Assembly: GCF_900109045.1 (NCBI RefSeq)
Contig: NZ_FNYL01000008.1
Location: 186,001-250,000 of the forward strand
DNA length: 64,000 nt
Source of the DNA: Dyadobacter sp. SG02
GTDB lineage: Bacteria > Bacteroidota > Bacteroidia > Cytophagales > Spirosomataceae
Direction of reading: 5' to 3'
This document shows, one piece after another, positions 33,756 to 43,004 of the stretch (positions are counted from its first letter, which is position 1; each line of letters starts with the position of its first letter). Below the pieces are notes generated by a model. It was not told the origin of the DNA and ran no database searches. It worked only from the letters and a program-made list of their open reading frames with translations. The position numbers and the translations under genes were made by a program.

Positions 33756-34016
33756 TTACCTAAATGCGGGAATACCAGGCTCCTCGCCCGGCAGCGGCTC
33801 TACTTCCGGTACGATCGGTTCAACCGGCGGAAGTTCAGGCTCCGGATCTACGGGCGGTGTCTCGGGTTCCCTTTCGAACGGCGGGGTTTCCTCGGGCATG
33901 TCCGGCGACGGTACTTCGGGGCGTGGATCGAACGGCGGCGTTTCGCGCGGATCGCTGGGATCGCCGCCACCGTCGGTAGTGTCCAGGTATTCGTTGGCTA
34001 ATTGATAGATATCCAT
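33756..34016 (-). CDS. small Pro/Glu-rich protein of unknown function
   Basis: 86 residues: a short helical start (MDIYQLANEYLDTTDGGGDP) followed by about 60 residues dominated by Pro, Glu and Asp with PPF/PxP repeats (ETPPFDPRPEVPSPDMPEET). Codon choice (CCG, GAA, GAC) matches the neighbours. An open frame on the other strand (33718-34005) would give a Gly/Ser-rich product, which is probably the shadow. A disordered acidic linker or adaptor peptide is plausible; no family is known. Confidence 0.55.
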   Translation of the reverse strand: MDIYQLANEYLDTTDGGGDPSDPRETPPFDPRPEVPSPDMPEETPPFEREPETPPVDPEPELPPVEPIVPEVEPLPGEEPGIPAFR

Positions 34017-34175
34017 GGTTTCCGGTTGTTTTGATGAAATGAATGTGTAGATGACTAAAATAACTATGCCGGAGAATAATTAACTCTTGATTTTTTGTGC
34101 CTGGTAATGGTTACTTAATTTATTAGCAAATTGAAATTTTTATATTTGGACTTCTTCAAATTCAAATCTAACTAA

Positions 34176-35129
34176 ATGGAACAGCACGAAACCCGCCAGC
34201 TTACCTTTCATGGGGAAGGGGCCAAACTCTTCGGTATCTACATTGTCAATATTCTTCTGACCATTGTGACTTTCGGGCTCTACTATCCCTGGGCAAGGGC
34301 CGCGTTGTTGAAATACATGTATGAGGAATCCGAATTCGAAGGAAGCCGTTTTACATTTCATGGGACTGGTAAGGAAATGTTTATCGGTTTTATCAAAGCG
34401 ATAGGTATTTTCCTGGGGCTTTATTGCATTCTGCTCGGTGCAATTTTCACCAAAAACGCCACCATTACGATGATCGGCGTCGCTGTCTTTTACATAGGGT
34501 TCCTGCTGTTGATACCTATTGCCATTCACGGCGCACTTCGTTACAGAACGTCTCGGTCGTCGTGGCGGGGAATCCATTTCGGGTACCGGGGCGACAGGAA
34601 GGAGTTTCTGAATATGTTTATCGTCGGGGCTATCATTACGCTCGTTACTTTCGGCATTTACGGTGCATGGCTGGTCATTGAAATCCGGAAGTATATTTTC
34701 AAGAACCTGCGTTTCGGAAATATTACATTCTCGTACGAAGGCGAGGGCGGGGCTTTTTTCTGGCTGAATGTAAAAGGCTATTTTCTGACGCTGATCACTT
34801 TGGGAATTTACTCTTTCTGGTGGGCAAAAGACCTTTTTGCCTATTATGTCAACAATATCCGCATGTACCAGGGCGAAACACGGCTGAACTTCCGTTCGAC
34901 AGCCACTGCGGGCGCGTACTTCAAATTGATTGTGATCAATTTGCTGATCATCGTACTGAGCCTTGGTTTAGGGACTCCCTGGGCGATCGTGCGCACAATG
35001 CAATTCGTATTTGACAATATCCATATCGACGGACCGCTGGATGTCAACGCGATCGTTCAAACCGAAGCTGATTATACCGACGCAACCGGTGAAGATCTTG
35101 CGGATATGATCGATATTGGGCTTGTTTAA
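34176..35129 (+). CDS. DUF898 (YjgN-family) membrane protein
   Basis: 317 residues, about eight hydrophobic segments. Internal repeats are visible: LTFHGEGAKLFGIYIVNILL, RFTFHGTGKEMFIGFIKAIG and ITFSYEGEGGAFFWLNVKGY each open a block ending in a 'TFGLYYPWA / TFGIYGAWL / TLGIYSFWW' turn. This is the DUF898 pattern. A perfect -7 box TATATTTG lies at 34142-34149. The M48 protease gene starts 17 bp downstream, a pairing conserved for this family, suggesting a shared envelope role. Biochemical function is unknown. Confidence 0.9.
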   Translation: MEQHETRQLTFHGEGAKLFGIYIVNILLTIVTFGLYYPWARAALLKYMYEESEFEGSRFTFHGTGKEMFIGFIKAIGIFLGLYCILLGAIFTKNATITMIGVAVFYIGFLLLIPIAIHGALRYRTSRSSWRGIHFGYRGDRKEFLNMFIVGAIITLVTFGIYGAWLVIEIRKYIFKNLRFGNITFSYEGEGGAFFWLNVKGYFLTLITLGIYSFWWAKDLFAYYVNNIRMYQGETRLNFRSTATAGAYFKLIVINLLIIVLSLGLGTPWAIVRTMQFVFDNIHIDGPLDVNAIVQTEADYTDATGEDLADMIDIGLV

Positions 35130-35146
35130 CCGACCCCGCTGGCTTC

Positions 35147-36232
35147 ATGTACAATTTTAGTGTCCGTTACCACGACGGCCGACTGTCCATCGCGCACGAC
35201 GCGACCCTCACCCTCATGCCCGATCATTGGCTCATTCATTACCGTGATCCCTCGGGCGAGCTCACCTCGGTGCGATGGGCATTGCCCGGCATCGTGACGG
35301 ACGACAATTTCAGTACGTTGTTCATTTTCAGGTACGGAGAATTCCCGCAGCAAACTATCGAATGCAAGGAAGAAAGCCTGCCCGAAACGCTCAAAAAACG
35401 CTATCCGGAAAAAGTGTTCTTCAAAAAGCGGATCACGAATATTTTCAAGTTGAATAATGCCACCATCACAGCCGTGGCATTCGCCGTCGTGATATTGATG
35501 GGCCTGGGCTACTGGTATGGCCTTCCCTGGCTGGCCGGCGCGGTCGCCGCGCGTTTCCCCGTGAGCACCGAAGTGCAAATGGGCGACACGATGTACGATA
35601 ACATGATCCAGGCTTACGATGTCGACGAGCACCTCACGGCAGCTACAAACGATTTTGTAAAGTCCATCAACTTCAAAACCCATTATCCGATCCGCGTGAC
35701 GGTCGTAAAGAATGCGGACGCAAATGCATTTGCGTTACCGGGCGGTCGCATTGTGGTATTCGACGGTATCCTCCGTAAGATGAAAACCAAGGAAGAACTT
35801 GCCGCGTTACTGGCGCACGAAGTCTCTCACGTGCATTACCGCCACTCGTTGCGTAACATTTTCCGAAGTCTGGGAGGCTATTTATTCCTCTCCCTGCTCC
35901 TGAACGACATCAACGGCATTGTAACCGTCCTGGCCGACAACTCCAACATGCTCGCCAACCTCACTTACTCCCGCGAGCTCGAAACCGAAGCGGATAGCAA
36001 AGCCATGGCCATTTTTCAGGCCGACGGGCTGAATTTGAAGGGTTTTGTGGATTTGTTTACCATGCTTAAAAACGAACATGGGGATATTGGGAGTTTGAAA
36101 CTGCTGAGTACCCATCCACTGACGGAGGATCGGTTGCAGGAAGCGGAGAAAATGGCGGAGAACCAAAAGCCTGTGAAGGAGGATATCGGTTTGGAACGAA
36201 AGTGGGAGGCGATTGAACAAGCCCTGAAATAA
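35147..36232 (+). CDS. M48-family membrane metalloprotease
   Basis: 361 residues. One transmembrane segment near residues 103-125 (ATITAVAFAVVILMGLGYWY), then the protease domain: the zinc motif HEVSH (ALLAHEVSHVHYRHSLRNIF) and the third ligand Glu in ELETEADSKAMAIF. The ending STHPLTEDRLQEAEKMA is typical of M48 BepA/Oma1-like enzymes that clear misfolded envelope proteins. Its N-terminal 90 residues form an extra domain of unknown type. In an operon with the DUF898 gene. Confidence 0.92.
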   Translation: MYNFSVRYHDGRLSIAHDATLTLMPDHWLIHYRDPSGELTSVRWALPGIVTDDNFSTLFIFRYGEFPQQTIECKEESLPETLKKRYPEKVFFKKRITNIFKLNNATITAVAFAVVILMGLGYWYGLPWLAGAVAARFPVSTEVQMGDTMYDNMIQAYDVDEHLTAATNDFVKSINFKTHYPIRVTVVKNADANAFALPGGRIVVFDGILRKMKTKEELAALLAHEVSHVHYRHSLRNIFRSLGGYLFLSLLLNDINGIVTVLADNSNMLANLTYSRELETEADSKAMAIFQADGLNLKGFVDLFTMLKNEHGDIGSLKLLSTHPLTEDRLQEAEKMAENQKPVKEDIGLERKWEAIEQALK

Positions 36233-36312
36233 AACCGGGACATTTGAGGAACGGCCCGGTCCGAATCAAGTCGTTGGCCATTTTAGAAAAATTAATTCGG
36301 GATACTTGGGAT

Positions 36313-36345
36313 AAAAATAGGTGACATCTACGGTCACCTATTTTT
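36313..36345 (-). terminator. terminator of the lipoprotein gene at 36354
   Basis: AAAAATAGGTGAC (36313-36325) and GTCACCTATTTTT (36333-36345), 13-bp perfect arms, loop of 7, directly after the stop of the minus-strand gene; it may also end the M48 transcript from the other side. Confidence 0.8.
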
Positions 36346-36353
36346 ATTGTTAT

Positions 36354-37217
36354 TTAATTCGAATATTTGAGCAAATCAATAGTAGTTTTTACACCATTAT
36401 TGTTGCCAAACCCGAGTGGATGATATTCGGTAACTCTCGTCGTTACGTAGCCATCGGAATTGGTCGAATAAGTGAGTTTGGTAAATGTTATCGGCTGATT
36501 TGAAGCATTGAGCTGCGCTACCGATATTTGTTGAGCCAGATAGTTGCTGAAATTCCCATAGATATGTAGATATCTATCCAACCCGATATCTGGATTCAAC
36601 GGGTATTTATCCGTGATCAGTGCGCCGCCCGGCAGGGTATAGCCAATTGTTATTTCGCTCACTAGGCCTGTGCTTTCGTGAAAGGTGATTGTTCGCAGCC
36701 GGTATTCTTTCGTGGCACTGTAATAGGCATGATCAAACACAATTTTGTAGACCGGCGCGTTCTGCGGTATTGCCTTTATTTCGGTCAGCCGATTTGCGGC
36801 GTTGTATATGTATGAATAATTGATCTGGTTGGTCACGTCATCGCTTGCGATGCATTTTCCATTCGAGATCTGGAATTTGTGCTCGTTTATTAAAGCGTTG
36901 CTGGCTTTATCGTAACGCCTGCTGGTAATCCATAAATCGGTGGAGCCGTTATTGTCATTATAAGAGTATTCTGTAAAATACTTGGTATCGGACACTTTGG
37001 AAAGTTTACCTGCATATCTGCCCCAGTTGACATATTCCAACGTCTTATCTCCATCTTTTACCAGATTAGGATTGGCGATGAGTTTCGCATTTTGGTCAGT
37101 TAATTCGACGGATGAGGATTGTGATGGTGCAATTGATTCATCGTTTTGGCAAGCGCTCAGCAGTCCTGCCAATAGCATACTTCTTAATAGTTTTCCGGAA
37201 ATTTTTGAATGCTCCAT
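36354..37217 (-). CDS. lipoprotein, tandem paralogue 1
   Basis: 287 residues with a lipobox (LRSMLLAGLLSACQNDES). Mature part begins with a conserved block (DQNAKLIANPNLVKDGDKTL) shared with the genes at 37604 and 38618, and contains short tyrosine-rich strands ending in GRL/NRL turns (NYSYIYNAANRLTEIKA), reminiscent of YD/RHS-type beta repeats. Family unknown. It is the most divergent of the three tandem copies and lacks the shared upstream sequence. Terminator 36313-36345 follows. Confidence 0.8.
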   Translation of the reverse strand: MEHSKISGKLLRSMLLAGLLSACQNDESIAPSQSSSVELTDQNAKLIANPNLVKDGDKTLEYVNWGRYAGKLSKVSDTKYFTEYSYNDNNGSTDLWITSRRYDKASNALINEHKFQISNGKCIASDDVTNQINYSYIYNAANRLTEIKAIPQNAPVYKIVFDHAYYSATKEYRLRTITFHESTGLVSEITIGYTLPGGALITDKYPLNPDIGLDRYLHIYGNFSNYLAQQISVAQLNASNQPITFTKLTYSTNSDGYVTTRVTEYHPLGFGNNNGVKTTIDLLKYSN

Positions 37218-37364
37218 AATGCTTAGATGTTTAAATGATGATTATAATAAAACGCTCGATTTAAATGTATCTAAGAAATGATTTCATTTAAAAAATATTT
37301 AATTAACGGCTTTTGTTGATGATTGTATTGTTGTTTTTTGTATTAGTTGCAAGAGATATAATAT

Positions 37365-37397
37365 AAAAGCAGGCAATCAATCTGATTGCCTGCTTTT
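37365..37397. terminator. strong hairpin in the lipoprotein cluster
   Basis: AAAAGCAGGCAATCA (37365-37379) and TGATTGCCTGCTTTT (37383-37397), 15-bp perfect arms, 3-nt loop. Terminator-like in both directions. Confidence 0.65.
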
Positions 37398-37559
37398 ATA
37401 TTTATTGAATATTTTAATTACAGCTCTTGTTAGTCTTTGACTGTCTTGGATTCTAACTTTTAAATAAACTATTCTCTTATTTGTTACTAGTACTATAAGT
37501 GTCGCCAAGTAGAATAGTGTTTCAAATCGTAGTCGAGTGTGGTATACAATTAATGCCAG

Positions 37560-37590
37560 AAAATAGTCCGCCAAGATGACGGACTATTTT
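37560..37590 (-). terminator. terminator of the lipoprotein gene at 37604
   Basis: AAAATAGTCCG (37560-37570) and CGGACTATTTT (37580-37590), 11-bp perfect arms, directly after the minus-strand stop, ending in TTTT. Confidence 0.75.
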
Positions 37591-37603
37591 TGGAATAAGT
37601 TTC

Positions 37604-38488
37604 CTATATTCCCGCCCACTGGGTTGAAAACTTGAAAAGACTCACACTGGTTTGTTTGCCGGCATTGAATCCCTTTCCTATTGGATACATCCGCCTATCA
37701 AGTGATATGGGATAGCCATCATTGTTCAGGAGATAAAAGTATTCGTAGTATGGCTTGGATTGATTTGTGTATGGTAGCGGAGTGATTTGAGCACGTTGAA
37801 CTATAACATCACTAAATGCTCCAAAAATTGGAAGATATTTATCCAGACAGGTATGCTCGTTGTTTAGGGCATACTTATCGGGCTTGGTTTGGGTTCCGAC
37901 ACCCATATTATAGAAAAATTCTATTTCCTTGTAAGCTCCGTTATTATTGGAGTGAATAATTTTATAAAGACGATCTTTACCCGTGTCCGACGCAACAATG
38001 TAAATAAATTCGGCTTTTTCTGAGCTCCCCTGCAAGGTGATTTTCTCTAACCGGGTTCTGTTTTTATAAGTGAAGTTGGAGATCTTGTTGCTTGTTAGAT
38101 CATGCCTTTTAGTACATACTCCATCTTCATTTATGACATAATTCACTTCTTTAACTAGCGCGTCGTTTCCTTTTGCATATTGCTTACTTGTAATCGAGTA
38201 AGCACCTGGCACAGCACCATCGACGTAAGAATAAGTGGTGTAATAGTACTCTTCACTTACTTTTGACACATAGCCTGCAAATCGACCGGACTTATGATAT
38301 TGAATTATTTTTTCACCTTCTTTTACAAGCCTGATCTCCGCCGTAATTTTGGCATTTTGATCGTTTGAAACGTTCGCCACTGTGTCGGCCGGTGCCAGAA
38401 CATCTTCATTTTGACATCCCGTCAGCAATCCTGCCAACAATAGACATTTCAACAATTTCCCTGCGATGTGAAGTCTTTTCATAATCAT
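37604..38488 (-). CDS. lipoprotein, tandem paralogue 2
   Basis: 294 residues. Lipobox in KLLKCLLLAGLLTGCQNED, with nearly the same signal sequence as paralogues 1 and 3. The mature N-terminus (SNDQNAKITAEIRLVKEGEK) and the strand-rich body with Tyr-x-Tyr segments follow the family plan. The methionine at residue 3 is an equally good start. A perfect -7 box (TATGTTTG) lies 35 bp upstream and the sequence around it is shared with paralogue 3, so gene and promoter were duplicated together. Confidence 0.8.
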   Translation of the reverse strand: MIMKRLHIAGKLLKCLLLAGLLTGCQNEDVLAPADTVANVSNDQNAKITAEIRLVKEGEKIIQYHKSGRFAGYVSKVSEEYYYTTYSYVDGAVPGAYSITSKQYAKGNDALVKEVNYVINEDGVCTKRHDLTSNKISNFTYKNRTRLEKITLQGSSEKAEFIYIVASDTGKDRLYKIIHSNNNGAYKEIEFFYNMGVGTQTKPDKYALNNEHTCLDKYLPIFGAFSDVIVQRAQITPLPYTNQSKPYYEYFYLLNNDGYPISLDRRMYPIGKGFNAGKQTSVSLFKFSTQWAGI

Positions 38489-38522
38489 TAATGATTAAAT
38501 GTGTGATTGAAAATTATCGGTT

Positions 38523-38530
38523 CAAACATA
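38523..38530 (-). promoter_or_regulatory. -7 box TATGTTTG of lipoprotein paralogue 2
   Basis: Perfect TAnnTTTG on the minus strand. Flanking sequence (AATCCGATGNGTG about 30 bp further up) is conserved with the promoter at 39499. Confidence 0.5.
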
Positions 38531-38617
38531 GAGGTAGTGTTTATTATCCCAGTAATCCGATGGGTGTGCGGACTGGCTGAATAAGCCTTCGGTTTTAGAG
38601 AGGCTATTAAACCGGGG

Positions 38618-39457
38618 TTATAATTTCGACGTGGTGTAAGTGCGGCTTGTAAAAATCGTCGAATTGGTCATTGTGGAGATCGCAATAATTGTTTTGACAT
38701 ATCCGCCGGAATTGACGCTATATGTCAAAGCATTTCCCGGAAATGGTGCGCCGTTCCAGGGGAGCGATTTTATCCCTTCCAGTGTCGGTAGGTTTGAATG
38801 AAAAACTCCGAACAGGGGCAGGTATTTACTTGTAGTGCCCAGTGCATCCGGATTCGTCGGGTATTTATTTTCCAGCTGGCCGCCGGCCTGAACAGAATAG
38901 TTGTAAGTAATTTCCTTTGTTGGGGTATTTGCCTGGTCAAAGAAATTTATTTGATTTAATAATGGCGCATTATTCTGTGCATACTGGAATTCCATTCGCT
39001 CGTTGGAATTATTCTTATTATAAACCTTTACCAGCCTGCCGAGTTGACCATACTCGTATTTCAATGGTTTATTGGTTTCGGTACTCAGGCTTTCGACACA
39101 TCGGCCCGACGCGTCCAGCTGATAGGTTACCTGATAGACAAGCGCATTTGTCGAGATTTTTCTTCGTTGTGCTACTATCGTTTGGCCGTTGTATTGGTAT
39201 TCCGTGTAAGTGCCGTCGGGGAGATTGGTCAGCTTCTTTAACTTTCCCCTATTCAAATCATAATCTCCGAAATATTCCAGTTCGTTCGCGCCTTCTTTTA
39301 TAAGCTGCGGCGTGAAGATAGTCTTGGCATTTCGGTCATTGGTCATAACACCGGACTGCGAATTTTGTGTTACAACGTCGTCATTCTGGCATCCGGTCAG
39401 CAGCGAAGCCAGTACCAGCCCTTTCAGCAGGGTTCCTGTTACGGTAAGTTGTTTCAT
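38618..39457 (-). CDS. lipoprotein, tandem paralogue 3
   Basis: 279 residues. Lipobox in LLKGLVLASLLTGCQNDD; conserved start of the mature part (TNDRNAKTIFTPQLIKEGAN), then repeated strands with a YD-like pattern (KPLKYEYGQLGRLVKVYN, ERMEFQYAQNN). Shares its promoter neighbourhood with paralogue 2. Function unknown; three exported paralogues in a row suggest surface-exposed variants or binding proteins. Confidence 0.8.
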   Translation of the reverse strand: MKQLTVTGTLLKGLVLASLLTGCQNDDVVTQNSQSGVMTNDRNAKTIFTPQLIKEGANELEYFGDYDLNRGKLKKLTNLPDGTYTEYQYNGQTIVAQRRKISTNALVYQVTYQLDASGRCVESLSTETNKPLKYEYGQLGRLVKVYNKNNSNERMEFQYAQNNAPLLNQINFFDQANTPTKEITYNYSVQAGGQLENKYPTNPDALGTTSKYLPLFGVFHSNLPTLEGIKSLPWNGAPFPGNALTYSVNSGGYVKTIIAISTMTNSTIFTSRTYTTSKL

Positions 39458-39498
39458 AACGTTTTGTGATTAATTGAACAATTTGACTAGTGTCAGGT

Positions 39499-39506
39499 CA
39501 AACATA
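39499..39506 (-). promoter_or_regulatory. -7 box TATGTTTG of lipoprotein paralogue 3
   Basis: Perfect TAnnTTTG on the minus strand, 42 bp before the start codon, inside sequence shared with the promoter of paralogue 2. Confidence 0.5.
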
Positions 39507-39621
39507 GGCGCAATGTAGAAGTCGCCGGGAATCCGATGCGTGAGCGGCCGGGATCGATAAGTCTGCGGTATTTCAGGCGCTATGGCATTGTTTTTGTGGC
39601 TGTTGTTTAAAAATCAAAATC

Positions 39622-40365
39622 ATGAAAGCATTAAGCACAGACGGGCAGCAAAAAGTGAATGCAATTGCTGACCGATATAGTTTACAATCCGAAACCGTCG
39701 AAGCGCTTTTGAAAGCGATCGTCAGGGGCAATGGCACCATGGCGCAATTCAACGTGCGGGAGCTTGGTGGGGCAGGGCAGTGGATGAAAGGGGGTATGAC
39801 GATGGTGGGCGATATGTTCAACAGCGCGTTGAAAACGAGGGTGGACCAGCTTTGCAATGAGCTTGCCGGACTGGTGAGTACCAGCGTATTGTTCGAGGAT
39901 AGCGAAGAGCCGGAGCGCAGGGAAACATCTGGTTCCTGGCCGACTATTTTTGGAAATCCTACGTCCAGCGGTTCTCAGAATAACTTCCGGTACGCTTATT
40001 TCGCGCCGGTACGCCGGCTCGTGATCGAGGACGGCGGTAAACGCACGATCTACGACACGAAGCATTACCATATCACGGGCGTCTCGCAGCAGCAGGGTTC
40101 CACAAGTTCCTACCGGTTTACCAGTCAGGAAGGACAAGTGGATTTGTCGGCATTGCAGATCGTATCCGACCCGGATTCGCCGCGGCAGCCGACGCCGGAG
40201 ATTGCTTACGACGTCACATCGAATGCCGACCTGAGATCGGAAGACAAAAGTCCGCAGGATATTATTATGGGTACCATTGAGAAACTGAACATCCTTTTTG
40301 AAAAAGGGCAGATCTCCGAGGAAGAGTTTAGGGCAAAGAAAAAGGAGCTGCTTGACCGTCTCTGA
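39622..40365 (+). CDS. SHOCT-domain protein
   Basis: 247 residues, cytoplasmic. The N-terminal region (YSLQSETVEALLKAIVRGNG, GGAGQWMKGGMTMVGDMFN) is a conserved but unnamed domain; the C-terminal 30 residues are a SHOCT motif (EKLNILFEKGQISEEEFRAK), a short helical hairpin thought to bind oligomeric partners. The linker is Ser/Gly rich. Function unknown. Transcribed divergently from the lipoprotein cluster and followed by a GC-rich terminator. Confidence 0.85.
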   Translation: MKALSTDGQQKVNAIADRYSLQSETVEALLKAIVRGNGTMAQFNVRELGGAGQWMKGGMTMVGDMFNSALKTRVDQLCNELAGLVSTSVLFEDSEEPERRETSGSWPTIFGNPTSSGSQNNFRYAYFAPVRRLVIEDGGKRTIYDTKHYHITGVSQQQGSTSSYRFTSQEGQVDLSALQIVSDPDSPRQPTPEIAYDVTSNADLRSEDKSPQDIIMGTIEKLNILFEKGQISEEEFRAKKKELLDRL

Positions 40366-40388
40366 TATCTTGCAAAAAGTAAAAAGCG

Positions 40389-40427
40389 GGCGGGGCCGGG
40401 ATCGAATCCGGGCCCCGCTCATTATTT
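40389..40427 (+). terminator. GC-rich intrinsic terminator
   Basis: GCGGGGCC (40389-40396) with GGCCCCGC (40410-40417), continued by GGAT/ATCC around a CGA loop, then TCATTATTTTTG. It follows the SHOCT gene. Confidence 0.8.
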
Positions 40428-40514
40428 TTGTGCTCCACACAACATTTTAAGGTTGCAGCCTGTTTAAAGTGCGCCGGTTTTAACAGTCCGATACCGCGCA
40501 GATTTAATTGAAAT

Positions 40515-41390
40515 ATGATATTCGCACAAATTTCCAAAATAGTAGATCCCATCGCCATTAAGGTCGACCGCTGGTCGGTGGAAGCTTACCGACTCTTGCC
40601 AAACCTGCTTATCGCCATCGTTATCCTGGTAGTTTTCAGGATATTGTCGAGGCTCGGAGGGAAGTTTATCGAGCGCATATTGGGTCATGCGTCGCAAAAT
40701 GTGGCGCTGGTGGGGCTGATTTCGACCATTACCCGCCTTTCGATCATCACCACCGGCTTCTTCTTCGCATTGGGTGTTCTGGGACTGGATAAAACGGTTA
40801 CGTCGCTGCTCGCAGGCGCGGGCGTGCTCGCCCTGGCGCTCGGTTTTGCATTCCAGGATCTCACGACCAACTTCATTTCCGGTGCATTCATCGCCATTCA
40901 GCGGCCGATTCAGGTGGGTGACATCATCGAAACGAACGGCTACACGGGCAAGGTGCTGTCGATCGGGCTGCGGTCGGTGAAGCTGGATAATTTTGAAGGG
41001 CAGCAGGTGGAATTGCCAAGTAAGGATATTTTCCAGAAGCCGATTGTGAATTTCACGCATTCAGGCGAGCGGCGTGTACGCATGGAAGGTAGCATTGGCT
41101 ACAAAGACGACCTCGCATTGGTGGAAGGCCTCGCGTTGAACGTCATAAGGAAACTGGATTTTATCGACCCGTTGAAAGTGATCGAGTTCAACTTCACCCG
41201 GTTCACCGAGAAAAGCATCGATTTTGAAATACTTTTCTGGATCAGGCAGGACAAAACTGGCCCCGGGCCGGCAAAGAGCGCCGCTATGAAGGTCGTGAAG
41301 CGGGTTTTTGATGAAAACAATATTTCTTTCCCGACGCCCGCAAGGCCAGTAGACCTTACACCGCCAGCACCGGGAAAATCAGAAGCATAA
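40515..41390 (+). CDS. MscS-family mechanosensitive channel
   Basis: 291 residues. Three transmembrane segments (LLPNLLIAIVILVVFRILSR; GLISTITRLSIITTGFFFAL; the pore-lining VTSLLAGAGVLALALGFAFQ with the Gly/Ala pattern) lead into the MscS beta domain (NFISGAFIAIQRPIQVGDII, NGYTGKVLSIGLRSVKL, PSKDIFQKPIVNFT) and a C-terminal alpha/beta domain. Size and order are those of small MscS proteins that release solutes on hypo-osmotic shock. Confidence 0.95.
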   Translation: MIFAQISKIVDPIAIKVDRWSVEAYRLLPNLLIAIVILVVFRILSRLGGKFIERILGHASQNVALVGLISTITRLSIITTGFFFALGVLGLDKTVTSLLAGAGVLALALGFAFQDLTTNFISGAFIAIQRPIQVGDIIETNGYTGKVLSIGLRSVKLDNFEGQQVELPSKDIFQKPIVNFTHSGERRVRMEGSIGYKDDLALVEGLALNVIRKLDFIDPLKVIEFNFTRFTEKSIDFEILFWIRQDKTGPGPAKSAAMKVVKRVFDENNISFPTPARPVDLTPPAPGKSEA

Positions 41391-41411
41391 TCCTGAATAT
41401 AGCAGCATAAA

Positions 41412-41446
41412 AAAGACCCCGCCACGAAATGTGAAGCGGGGTCTTT
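41412..41446. terminator. bidirectional terminator between MscS and ahcY
   Basis: AAAGACCCCGC (41412-41422) and GCGGGGTCTTT (41436-41446), 11-bp perfect arms with A- and T-runs on both sides, between converging genes. Confidence 0.85.
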
Positions 41447-41463
41447 CAATATCAATCCTGTTA

Positions 41464-42780
41464 TTAATAACGGTAAGTCTCCGCTTTGAAAGGACCTTCT
41501 ACGGATACGCCGATGTAAGCAGCTTGCTCGTCCGACAGTTTGTCGAGGTTCGCACCTACGTGTGCGAGGTGCAACGCAGCTACTTTCTCATCGAGTGCTT
41601 TTGGAAGAACGTATACTTTCTTCTCGTAAGCAGCCGTGTTAGTCCAAAGTTCGATCTGAGCCAGAGTCTGGTTCGAGAATGAGCATGACATTACAAACGA
41701 CGGGTGGCCCATCGCGCAGCCAAGGTTCACCAGACGGCCTTCTGCCAGCACGATGATGTCTTTTCCTTCAACAGAATAGATATCAACCTGTGGTTTGATT
41801 TGCGATTTGGTGTGGCCGTAAGTGGTGTTCAACCAAGCCATGTCGATTTCGTTGTCGAAGTGGCCGATGTTACAAACTACCGCCTTATCACGCATTTTAA
41901 GGAAGTGACGGTCGGTGATAATTTTGTAGTTACCAGTTGCAGTAACGAAAATGTTCGCACGGTCGGCAGCTTCGTCCATCGTTACCACTTCGAAACCATC
42001 CATAGCAGCCTGCAATGCGCAGATCGGGTCGATTTCCGTAACGAGCACGCGGCAGCCTGCGCCACGGAGTGATTCCGCAGAACCTTTACCTACATCACCG
42101 TAACCAGCTACTACCGCTACTTTACCAGCCAGCATCAGGTCGGTTGCGCGGCGGATAGAGTCAACCAGTGACTCGCGGCAGCCGTATTTGTTGTCGAATT
42201 TAGACTTTGTAACTGAGTCGTTTACATTGATGGAAGGCAGGTGGAGCGTTCCGTTTTTGTAGCGCTCGTACAAGCGGTGAACACCGGTTGTAGTTTCTTC
42301 CGAAAGACCTTTGATACCGTCGATCAGCTCAGGATAGTCGTCGAATACCATGTTGGTAAGGTCACCGCCGTCGTCGAGGATCATGTTGAGGGGCTTACGC
42401 TCTTCGCCGAAGAACAAAGTCTGCTCGATACACCAGTTGAATTCCTCTTCGTTCATTCCTTTCCATGCGTAAACGGGGATACCCGCTGCCGCGATAGCCG
42501 CTGCTGCGTGGTCCTGGGTAGAGAAGATGTTACACGAAGACCAGGTAACTTCTGCACCCAAAGCTGTAAGGGTTTCGATCAGAACCGCAGTCTGGATCGT
42601 CATGTGCAAGCAACCCGCAACACGCGCACCTGCCAAAGGCTGTGACGGACCGTATTCGGCACGGATCGCCATCAAACCAGGCATTTCAGCTTCTGCCAAT
42701 GTGATTTCTTTACGGCCCCATTCGGCCAGCGAGATGTCTTTTACCTTGTACGGAATGTACGTTTCGGTTGACGTTGCCAT
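41464..42780 (-). CDS. ahcY: adenosylhomocysteinase
   Basis: Hydrolyses S-adenosylhomocysteine to adenosine and homocysteine, clearing the product of methylation reactions and returning homocysteine to the methionine/cysteine pathways. 438 residues, the usual bacterial length. Motifs: substrate region [42 protein letters not shown] loop [32 protein letters not shown], and the C-terminal FKAETYRY that contributes to the neighbouring subunit's NAD site. Single-gene unit with its own promoter and terminator. Confidence 0.98.
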   Translation of the reverse strand: MATSTETYIPYKVKDISLAEWGRKEITLAEAEMPGLMAIRAEYGPSQPLAGARVAGCLHMTIQTAVLIETLTALGAEVTWSSCNIFSTQDHAAAAIAAAGIPVYAWKGMNEEEFNWCIEQTLFFGEERKPLNMILDDGGDLTNMVFDDYPELIDGIKGLSEETTTGVHRLYERYKNGTLHLPSINVNDSVTKSKFDNKYGCRESLVDSIRRATDLMLAGKVAVVAGYGDVGKGSAESLRGAGCRVLVTEIDPICALQAAMDGFEVVTMDEAADRANIFVTATGNYKIITDRHFLKMRDKAVVCNIGHFDNEIDMAWLNTTYGHTKSQIKPQVDIYSVEGKDIIVLAEGRLVNLGCAMGHPSFVMSCSFSNQTLAQIELWTNTAAYEKKVYVLPKALDEKVAALHLAHVGANLDKLSDEQAAYIGVSVEGPFKAETYRY

Positions 42781-42815
42781 TATTTTACAGTTTAGTTAAT
42801 ATCTTGATTTTACAA

Positions 42816-42823
42816 CAAAACTA
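42816..42823 (-). promoter_or_regulatory. -7 box TAGTTTTG of ahcY
   Basis: Perfect TAnnTTTG on the minus strand, 36 nt before the ahcY start. The -33 region is poor (ATT instead of TTG). Confidence 0.5.
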
Positions 42824-43004
42824 AGTAGAAAAACCACCGTAGGGAATATTTGCAGATACAAATTCTGATTTGAGGATTAAATTTGGATATTTTATCTTTC
42901 AAAGGCTGGATATCGCTGCATTATGAGGTGAGGCCCCTGTGATTCACCGGTTAGCGAAGATATTTTGTCTGTACTTCAAATGATTGCCCGGACAAGTGCC
43001 GTTC

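Larger units (their letters stand above)
37218..37603. other. 386-bp AT-rich intergenic region with two hairpins
   Basis: Between lipoprotein paralogues 1 and 2. It holds hairpins at 37365-37397 and 37560-37590 and nothing else that I recognise. A 65-codon frame (37377-37574, minus) runs through both hairpins and is not called. Confidence 0.6.

Noticed and set aside
37377-37574. 65-codon minus-strand frame in the lipoprotein cluster
   Set aside because: It runs through two terminator hairpins and has no recognisable features.
40389-40427. GGGATCGAATCC resembles a tRNA T-arm
   Set aside because: No acceptor, D or anticodon arms around it; it is part of a GC-rich terminator.
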